Of a stretch of DNA of 64,000 nucleotides, positions 60,501 through 64,000 are shown one piece after another. A program made the position numbers and the translations under genes. This DNA is from Paralvinella palmiformis. Its lineage: Eukaryota > Annelida > Polychaeta > Terebellida > Alvinellidae. The DNA lies in assembly GCA_025642065.1 (NCBI GenBank), contig JAODUP010000951.1, forward strand, positions 274,501-338,500, written 5' to 3'. Positions within the stretch are counted from its first letter, which is position 1. Each line of letters starts with the position of its first letter. The notes under the pieces were generated by a model. That model ran no database searches and was not told the origin of the DNA. It worked only from the letters and a program-made list of their open reading frames with translations.

Positions 60501-61718
60501 AACTGTTGTATGACTTGTCAGACTACATGGTGTTGAAATTTAATTGCAATTCAATTAGACATATATGTAAAAAATTATTATCTAGTATAAATAACAATTC
60601 ATTTTAGAGAACATTTAATTTTTTTATACCGCAACTTAATTGACAAATCTATAAATGTATACAAATTAAATTAGCCACACAACAAATCAATAAAACATAA
60701 TAAAAAGCTCACAAACGCATGATGTTTTGCAGCGACTTAAATCATGGTTTAAATCAAACAACTCTGGTATAGAATCTACTGGACTGACAGGGAGACTATC
60801 CTCATAGATATCATAAAGATAACTGTGCCAGTGCACACCTTGGCTTATTTACAACAGTCTATGATCATCGTGTGCTTGTATATCGAAGACGCTCCCCACA
60901 CAGATACAGAATACTTTCTTGGCATGTTAAAGGCCACATTAATGAATTAAATACTACCGAACTTAATCCCCTGTGTTGACCAATCAAAACAGTAACTAAG
61001 ACAAATGAGAGATTTAGAAATAATTTAAGCACATGAATTATAACCATGTTTCTACATATGAGTCTGCGCATCATCTTTGTGGTGCCACTAAATTTTGAAA
61101 ACCTTCAGTAAACTGTACTAACTGATGGAAAACTGCTATACTAAATTATAAACTTATTAGTATCAGAGATATTTTTCTTACTACAGTAATTCATACAATG
61201 CCGGCAAGAAATCCATTCAAAATTTATATGAGGAGGATTGTGATATTTGTTCAAAATGTTGTTTCATTCACAAGGATCACTGACCATTACTAATTAATGC
61301 TGCGGTTAATTTGTAAATCATGTTTATCCAAGGTATTTTATTAACATACAAGCAGCAATCAGAAATTGAACGTAGGACACTCACCGAAATAGAGATGTAT
61401 GATTCCATGGTAGATTATCGAACCCACAACGAAAACAACAGCCATCAGCTTGGCATTATAAACGTTCAGATATCGGGTGATTTCCCCAGCAGCTGTCAGG
61501 TGATTGGTAGGTTTCTCTTCGCAGACAGGTGCAGAGATGTGATGTCGTAGGTTTCCATCTCCACTCGAGGTCATGACGTGATGGGTGGGGTTTCCATCAT
61601 CTCTGTTCGCTGTCATGTGATGTCTCTGGTTTCTGTCACCATAGGTGTGGGCTGTTACATGATTGTTTGCCATTCCAATGCCACTAATCACACCACAGGC
61701 CTTTGTGTCTTTGGCCAT
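32982..61718 (-). CDS. CASD1: CASD1, sialic-acid 9-O-acetyltransferase, 20 coding exons
   Basis: A Golgi membrane enzyme that acetylates CMP-sialic acid at the 9-position using acetyl-CoA. Exons in gene order: 61385-61718, 54514-54610, 53428-53614, 51687-51797, 50297-50348, 48133-48204, 47693-47783, 45779-45884, 44423-44547, 42896-43105, 41981-42089, 40884-40973, 38692-38811, 37486-37642, 37056-37135, 36148-36252, 35744-35884, 34591-34668, 34140-34232, 32982-33239. The sum is 2616 nt, divisible by three: 871 residues against 797 in human. Seen: an N-terminal membrane anchor; lumenal SGNH domain with FLGDSRIRQ (catalytic Ser about residue 168) and DGLH (Asp about 339, His about 342); then an acyltransferase-3-like domain of many membrane helices ([16 protein letters not shown], [26 protein letters not shown]). 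All junctions GT/AG and in phase. The start ATG (61716-61718) is uncertain. Confidence 0.95.
34140..34232 (-). CDS. CASD1: CASD1 exon 19
   Basis: Acceptor TTTCAG|ATT-type site and donor CTGGAG|GTACGT. It encodes [20 protein letters not shown] then GQISLE, matching human RSVYSSFFAWFGKISLE. Confidence 0.94.
34591..34668 (-). CDS. CASD1: CASD1 exon 18
   Basis: Acceptor TTCCAG|GGT and donor GTGCCG|GTAAGT. It encodes [20 protein letters not shown], matching human SCKNKAECNELHP. Confidence 0.93.
35197..35243. repeat. Small inverted repeat in CASD1 intron
   Basis: TTACCAATATTAT at the left and its complement ATAATATTGGTAA at the right, with an imperfect inner stem; loop of about 10-15 nt. Confidence 0.6.
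35744..35884 (-). CDS. CASD1: CASD1 exon 17
   Basis: Acceptor TTTCAG|AGT and donor TTACTG|GTAAGT. It encodes [20 protein letters not shown] and two membrane segments. The open frame on the opposite strand here is a shadow. Confidence 0.92.
36148..36252 (-). CDS. CASD1: CASD1 exon 16
   Basis: Acceptor TTACAG|GTC and donor CGCTAT|GTAATT. It encodes [15 protein letters not shown] and [10 protein letters not shown], matching human AFEKIFSLWPLSKCF and FRWRLDRY. Confidence 0.94.
37056..37135 (-). CDS. CASD1: CASD1 exon 15
   Basis: Acceptor TTACAG|GT and donor TCTGAA|GTAAGT. It encodes [20 protein letters not shown], a membrane helix; moderately conserved. Confidence 0.85.
37180..37212. repeat. 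(TA)n microsatellite
   Basis: TA repeat preceded by CA repeats from 37160. A second TA run lies at 37425-37456, so this and the next exon are bracketed by simple repeats. Confidence 0.9.
37486..37642 (-). CDS. CASD1: CASD1 exon 14
   Basis: Acceptor TTTCAG|GTG and donor GACA|GTGAGT. It encodes [20 protein letters not shown] then [16 protein letters not shown] and WPQV. A (TA)n run lies about 25 nt after the donor (37425-37456). Confidence 0.96.
37922..38246. mobile_element. Possible short TIR element
   Basis: The right end, complemented, reads CAGGGTTAAAATC, and a similar GGGGTTAAATC lies at the left. CATCA occurs next to both ends. Weak, but of the same style as the other CAGGG elements. 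Confidence 0.35.
38692..38811 (-). CDS. CASD1: CASD1 exon 13
   Basis: Acceptor TTACAG|GTG and donor TGCAAG|GTAAGG. It encodes [20 protein letters not shown] and [13 protein letters not shown]. Confidence 0.96.
38812..40215 (-). other. CASD1 intron 12, left part
   Basis: AT-rich. About 40021-40160 holds a repeat whose relative lies at 45065-45200 (see that entry). Otherwise nothing recognised. Confidence 0.5.
40016..40162. repeat. Short repeat ending AGGG...TTTAA, copy 1
   Basis: Shares AATCAGCACTTTGAACTG and TTTATGATATTTGTGA with 45065-45200, and both end with a TCC(T)TTTAA word. A TTAA edge would suit a piggyBac/Kolobok-type MITE, but the other end is not seen. Confidence 0.5.
40220..40735. 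mobile_element. 516-bp Tigger/pogo-like element, TA TSD
   Basis: Terminal inverted repeats CAGTGAGAATCCGTTAATCC (left) and CAATGAGAATCCGTTAATC (right, complemented), flanked by TA at 40218-40219 and 40736-40737. A direct repeat of CGATGTCCAGATTAAC sits just inside the right end. No transposase; non-autonomous. It lies in CASD1 intron 12. Confidence 0.9.
40884..40973 (-). CDS. CASD1: CASD1 exon 12
   Basis: Acceptor TTCCAG|AAT and donor AGTCAG|GTAATT. It encodes [20 protein letters not shown], one of the most conserved blocks of the family. Confidence 0.96.
41573..41937 (+). mobile_element. tRNA-derived SINE, family E, 8-bp TSD
   Basis: The head resembles a tRNA with A-box (GGTGGCCTAGCGGTTAAGC) and an intact B-box (GGTTCGAACCC), followed by a ~270 bp body ending GCGACAGCCTGGGGATTCTC. 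GGCTTATT repeats at 41565-41572 and 41938-41945. Tail fragments of the same family lie at 48249-48300, 49050-49125, 49435-49475 and 53840-53900. It ends 43 nt from CASD1 exon 11. Confidence 0.88.
41981..42089 (-). CDS. CASD1: CASD1 exon 11
   Basis: Acceptor TTTCAG|G and donor GACCAG|GTTTGT. It encodes [20 protein letters not shown] and [21 protein letters not shown] begins 36 nt after the donor. Confidence 0.95.
42370..42640 (-). mobile_element. L2/CR1-type LINE 3' end, uninterrupted
   Basis: On the - strand it reads [19 protein letters not shown] and [16 protein letters not shown], then a 3' UTR ending in (ATT)n at about 42371-42388. It is the empty-site counterpart of the copy at 31583-32430. 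Confidence 0.82.
42896..43105 (-). CDS. CASD1: CASD1 exon 10: first core helices
   Basis: Acceptor TTTCAG|T and donor GACAG|GTTCGT. It encodes [19 protein letters not shown] and [19 protein letters not shown], matching human SFCKLGLIMAYFYMCDR. Confidence 0.9.
43106..44422 (-). other. CASD1 intron 9
   Basis: No element recognised except a (TA)n microsatellite at 44287-44323. Confidence 0.5.
44423..44547 (-). CDS. CASD1: CASD1 exon 9
   Basis: Acceptor GTTCAG|GAT and donor GTTAG|GTATGT. It encodes [11 protein letters not shown], then [15 protein letters not shown] as in human DGSCCQPRPPVT, and the start of the first core membrane helix. Confidence 0.93.
45065..45200. repeat. Short repeat ending ...CCCTTTAA, copy 2
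   Basis: Homologous to 40016-40162; ends TGGACTATCCCTTTAA. Confidence 0.5.
45779..45884 (-). CDS. CASD1: CASD1 exon 8: DGLH motif
   Basis: Acceptor ACACAG|G and donor ACATGG|GTGAGT. It encodes [20 protein letters not shown], giving the Asp and His of the catalytic triad. Confidence 0.93.
45885..47072 (-). other. CASD1 intron 7, right-of-exon part
   Basis: A short palindromic patch at 46352-46445 with repeated GGCTAAAACC/GGTTTTA words may be a degraded MITE. No gene seen. Confidence 0.4.
47073..47258 (-). repeat. tRNA-derived SINE, family A
   Basis: Complement of the 2118-2297 type: ends in CCACGGAGGC (the tRNA-like head) at the right and contains GAACTCAGGTGGTAGTGATC. In CASD1 intron 7. 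Confidence 0.8.
47693..47783 (-). CDS. CASD1: CASD1 exon 7
   Basis: Acceptor TTCCAG|AT and donor ACAGT|GTAAGT. It encodes [20 protein letters not shown] and EYNRAA, matching human DPVYEDLLSENRKMITNEKID. Confidence 0.93.
48133..48204 (-). CDS. CASD1: CASD1 exon 6
   Basis: Acceptor TTTCAG|CA and donor TGCAAG|GTAAAT. It encodes [20 protein letters not shown] and WMLQ, matching human LLEKLAKTSDVYWVLQ. The next CASD1-like match begins DPV. Confidence 0.92.
48205..50296 (-). other. CASD1 intron 5
   Basis: It holds three tail fragments of SINE family E (48249-48300, 49050-49125, 49435-49475). The rest is AT-rich with no recognisable gene. Confidence 0.55.
50297..50348 (-). CDS. CASD1: CASD1 exon 5 (52 nt)
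   Basis: Acceptor TTTCAG|CAC and donor AAAG|GTATAC. It encodes [17 protein letters not shown], equivalent to human SIKIHNGSSEALSQYK. Confidence 0.9.
51553..51592. repeat. (TG)n microsatellite
   Basis: About 20 TG units with minor CG changes, in CASD1 intron 4. Confidence 0.9.
51687..51797 (-). CDS. CASD1: CASD1 exon 4
   Basis: Acceptor TTACAG|AAA and donor GCTACG|GTATGT. It encodes [19 protein letters not shown] and NLLITGSAT, matching human VDFLWHPEVNG and VIVAGAAT. Confidence 0.93.
51828..52193. mobile_element. 366-bp hAT-like MITE
   Basis: The right end, complemented, is CAGGGTTGGCATTGATTTAA; the left is CAGGATTGAAAAAAAAATTT. Flanks ATTGCAAT (51820-51827) and ATTACAAT (52194-52201) match at 7 of 8 bases. 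The interior is rich in GATTTAATC/GATTAAATC inverted words. In CASD1 intron 3, starting 30 nt upstream of exon 4. Confidence 0.75.
52543..52722 (-). repeat. tRNA-derived SINE, family A
   Basis: Complement of the family A consensus, from GATTGATGTTTTATGGCC to CCACGGAGGCGCC. In CASD1 intron 3. Confidence 0.8.
53010..53157. repeat. 74-bp direct tandem duplication
   Basis: Two adjacent, nearly identical 74-bp units begin GATCATCAATTCAGTAC and end ACTGTATATACTT; they differ at one base (ACCGG/ACTGG). Confidence 0.95.
53428..53614 (-). CDS. CASD1: CASD1 exon 3: catalytic GDS motif
   Basis: Acceptor TTCTAG|A and donor AAGGTG|GTAAGT. It encodes [20 protein letters not shown]; the Ser of GDS is the nucleophile of the family (Ser94 in human). 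Confidence 0.96.
54514..54610 (-). CDS. CASD1: CASD1 exon 2
   Basis: Acceptor ATTTAG|GT and donor AAATT|GTAAGT. It encodes [20 protein letters not shown] and [11 protein letters not shown], matching human NDSCEYLLSSGRF and the CMMHKY motif. Confidence 0.93.
54611..55925 (-). other. CASD1 intron 1, left part
   Basis: AT-rich. Frames at 54924-55139 and 55512-55793 on the - strand could be relics of a repeat but match nothing I know. A CAGGGTTTAAAAAATC word at 55463 may be the end of another DNA element. Confidence 0.4.
56516..56620 (-). repeat. tRNA-derived SINE, family A, partial
   Basis: Contains GAACTCAGGTGGTAGTAATC and ACCAATTAGACCACAAAGG, the complement of a tRNA-like head; 3' body truncated. 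Confidence 0.7.
57628..58275 (-). pseudogene. LINE RT, palm-thumb half
   Basis: It reads [15 protein letters not shown], [40 protein letters not shown], then after a frame change [20 protein letters not shown] and [18 protein letters not shown]. The catalytic motif is FADD. Frameshift near 58015. Confidence 0.85.
58090..58275 (-). repeat. Left arm of a LINE fold-back duplication
   Basis: Pairs with 58644-58830 over about 186 bp at near identity; this arm is in its native RT position. Confidence 0.9.
58322..58666 (-). pseudogene. LINE RT, fingers half
   Basis: It reads [40 protein letters not shown] and [20 protein letters not shown]. The first few codons come from the inverted duplicate (58644-58830), which has replaced the conserved NYRP start of the motif. 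Confidence 0.85.
58644..58830 (+). repeat. Right arm of a LINE fold-back duplication
   Basis: Inverted copy of 58090-58275. It codes, on the + strand, for the palm segment of the RT ([18 protein letters not shown]) with FADD changed to FADG. Confidence 0.9.
59077..59574 (-). pseudogene. LINE post-endonuclease linker
   Basis: 165 codons. [20 protein letters not shown] and [20 protein letters not shown], then [20 protein letters not shown] and [20 protein letters not shown] sequence: the standard region between endonuclease and RT. The first ATG is internal; the element is truncated there. Confidence 0.85.
60151..60300 (-). other. Coding-like open stretch of unknown identity
   Basis: Reads [53 protein letters not shown] and then a donor-like CAG|GTATCT. 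Its phase does not fit insertion between CASD1 exons 1 and 2. It could be a relic of a mobile-element protein or an exon of another transcript; not identified. Confidence 0.3.
61385..61718 (-). CDS. CASD1: CASD1 exon 1: His-rich repeats and membrane anchor
   Basis: Donor TTCG|GTGAGT. It ends [20 protein letters not shown] then an anchor helix and HLYFG, equivalent to human REINHYFSVRSAKVLALVAV. The upstream ~80 residues are absent in human and contain 13-14-residue repeats headed by H(V/M/I)(T/M/S). The open frame continues upstream to 61805, and a 5' UTR acceptor may exist near 61735, so the start is a choice of the ATG with a G at +4. Confidence 0.8.
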
Positions 61719-61854
61719 GACACAGGTATCTGTTATTGATCTGTCTTGGGATGAAACATTTACAGGGAATAACAGTTTAACATATAATGCAGTAAAGAAA
61801 TACATTTTATTCGATATGTTATCTAGTCTAAAATATATGACATCTGACAGAATC

Positions 61855-63275
61855 GAACAATCCCCCGTTATAACATGGTCATTGGGTACCAGACCTGGGG
61901 GCGGTTACATTTTGTATCTAGATCCATTGTATCTAGATTCAATGTAGCCAAAATGTATCCAGATGCATTTGTCAATTTTTCAAAATGTAACTTATCTAGA
62001 TACACTGCAAAGGTATCTGAATTTCAGTTACATTTCAGATACATGATTATTTTAAATACTCATGTAATGTAATTGCATAATTTAACACTAATAAATATTG
62101 TCATTATTATATATAATTTTAACATACACCCTGACAATTAATTGAGTGACCTTTAAATATTATTAGGACAAAATAACTTATGCTAATTATGAAAGCCATC
62201 TTGAAGCCAGCAGGCAGATCATGTCATGACTCTAATTCTCATAGAAACATAAATAGCTTGATGTGTTTTGGACAAATCATTTATAAACCTTGATTGCATC
62301 TTTCATGTTTTAAATCGCAATTGTGAATTTAGAAATATGATCAACATTAATAACTTATGCTAATCACCAAGGCATCACAGATCATGTCCTGACACTAATA
62401 GCCCACAGAAACACAATGCAAACAATAAGGCATGAGCTGTGATATTATAATATTTCAGGCAGTTTGGTTAATACATTAATTGAAAATTATTTATGTGGAT
62501 TTGTTGCATTAATGCATGTTATATTTTTGTCTTTGAAGAGGAAACAAGCAGCTCTGTTGGAAAAAAGTGTTGTTTGTAAACCCAGTGAACAACCTACCAT
62601 GACATCATACACCCAGAAATACACACCTACTGATACCCAATTGCAACATACACTGCACAGAAAATGTAACTGTAAATGTATCTAGATACATTAGGAATGT
62701 AACTGTAATCTATCTAGATACATTCATAAATAATATATCTAGACACGTAACTGTACCTAGATACATTTGGAATGTAACCAACTTATCTAGATACATTTCA
62801 AATGTATCTGCCCCAGGTCTGTTGGGTACACAACCTGTCGACCGTGTTATAGGTGGATTGCTAAGCGAGACAGGGGCACTATCAGGGTGGGCGATAATAG
62901 GGAGCCCATGTATTCACCTCGTTTTTAGCACCATCCTTTAAGATTACATACAACTGTTTATTTCATAAATGTTCCCAGTAATTGTTTAATCATTTGTTGA
63001 CTTAAGCATAAATGTTACCTCAATAAGTGAACATTTATAAGTGCATGTGCACAAATAAAAATCCCCGAAAATGTATTTGTTTGTGTATCTGCTTTTCTAA
63101 TGAAAACGTCATCAAATTTATTTAGTGGGTAGAGTCACACAATAATTGTGGGTTGTTATTGGGCTGTTTGTTTGCGTAAAAATACTCTGTTGTGAATTCC
63201 ACGATTCGGGCTCCAAGGTCTGATGGTGTTATATCAGATTTTGTGCTATAACAGATTGTGGTATATCGGGGCCCG
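61855..63275. mobile_element. Tigger-like element, interrupted by a hAT-like element
   Basis: Homologous to 6146-6801: begins about AATCCCCCGTTATAAC, resumes at 62830 with GTCGACCGTGTTATAGG and CAACTGTTTATTTCAT, and ends near ATATCGGGGCCCGAATG. Ends are approximate. Confidence 0.65.
61890..62821. mobile_element. 932-bp hAT-like element, perfect 8-bp TSD
   Basis: Inverted ends CAGACCTGGGGGC and CAGACCTGGGGCA. TTGGGTAC is duplicated at 61882-61889 and 62822-62829. Many copies of a TATCTAGATAC palindromic word cluster in both subterminal regions (61910-62005 and 62670-62800), the usual place for transposase-binding repeats. No transposase frame. Confidence 0.92.
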
Positions 63276-64000
63276 AATGTATACTACTTTAATACACTTA
63301 AATGGTGTAAAATACAGGGCTGTACACTAGTGAATAATGATATGCTAACATGGATACCTGGGAGTGTATCTTATACAAAATAAGCCGTTTCTTCCTTCTA
63401 GTCAATTAGACAAAACTATTAAAATAATTAATTACCGATAAAACTTTTACAATTGTTGAACAAAAGAGTAAGAAAATATAACCATGATTTGCATTCATGT
63501 TTGAGTTTTTCAAAAAATATAAATATGGTCATTATGTTACCAACAATCTATTTACATTCTTATGTAGCAGTCTATAGCCCAGACTTCTCTTTATTGGAAA
63601 CAAGTCAATTATACATCCTCTTCTGTGCAGGGATTAAACGTCCAATTAACCTGCAATGACACAATAAACATAATTACCATTAGTACTAACGAGCAAAACA
63701 AAAATAAACATTTTGCATCATAAAAAATAAATTAATCTAATTTAATAAACAACTAAGTGAAAATACTGTCTCGTTAGCTTGCCACTGTGAGAGCAATGCC
63801 TCAGACACACCTAATGACAGGAAATTATTCCATGTCCACAATTCATCACATATATCTGCTATACACGTACTTTAAGCACATATCACATTATCAGTTTGTG
63901 CAAATTTATTTTGCTTGTAATAACAGTTTTAATATTAGTCTTCACGGATCTCTATTTAAGGCTGTATTTAGCTAAACATTGTACTTAATTTACATACAGA
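63276..64000. other. Upstream flank of CASD1
   Basis: AT-rich with no recognised gene or element. CASD1 5' non-coding exons could lie here but none can be supported. Confidence 0.4.

Noticed and set aside
1..64000. CRISPR arrays, operons, riboswitches, prokaryotic promoters
   Set aside because: The sequence is eukaryotic with spliced genes. The repeats seen are microsatellites or transposons, not regularly spaced arrays.

Overview
This 64 kb window is eukaryotic nuclear DNA, AT-rich and dense with introns and transposable elements. The TE mix points to a lophotrochozoan, most likely a mollusc (inference). It includes an I/Nimb-type LINE with an RNase H domain, L2/CR1-type LINE tails, tRNA-derived SINEs, a Gypsy-like LTR remnant, Tigger-like MITEs and TIR elements with 5-bp or 8-bp target duplications. 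There are no prokaryotic genes, CRISPR arrays or rRNA genes.

Two host genes lie tail to tail. On the + strand (324-22050) is the 3' two-thirds of inversin (INVS/NPHP2), a ciliary ankyrin/IQ scaffold protein. Thirteen coding exons were placed, every splice phase agrees, and the model ends at TGA 22048-22050. Its 5' exons lie left of the window. On the - strand (61718 down to 32982) is an apparently complete CASD1, the Golgi sialic-acid 9-O-acetyltransferase. Its 20 coding exons total 2616 nt (872 codons with the stop) and all phases agree. It carries the catalytic GDS serine, the DGLH Asp/His pair and the acyltransferase-3 multi-membrane domain.

The 10.9 kb between the stop codons (22051-32981) is a graveyard of mobile elements. 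It holds two copies of a 5-bp-TSD TIR element, two copies of a ~1 kb DNA-element family (a third copy lies in an INVS intron and another in CASD1 intron 1), an L2-like reverse transcriptase fragment, a degraded Gypsy-like element, and a ~320 bp inverted repeat whose arms are both Gypsy-derived. A separate LINE C-terminus appears to be split by the Gypsy insertion.

INVS introns carry a nearly full-length but endonuclease-deleted I-type LINE (8682-13362, 10-bp TSD), a Tigger-like MITE with a 55-bp LINE-tail insertion inside it, and a SINE. CASD1 introns carry a 516-bp Tigger-like element, several SINEs and a hAT-like MITE. Intron 1 (54611-61384) holds a nest of DNA elements interrupted by a SINE and a LINE, and that LINE contains a fold-back duplication of its own RT segment. 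Upstream of CASD1 exon 1 a 932-bp hAT-like element with a perfect 8-bp TSD sits inside a Tigger-like element.

I found no multi-gene system unknown to biology. The most informative observations are the stratified TE insertions with readable target duplications, the histidine-rich repeat at the CASD1 N terminus, and an intact third IQ motif in inversin. Gene identities rest on similarity to human proteins recalled from memory, not on a search.
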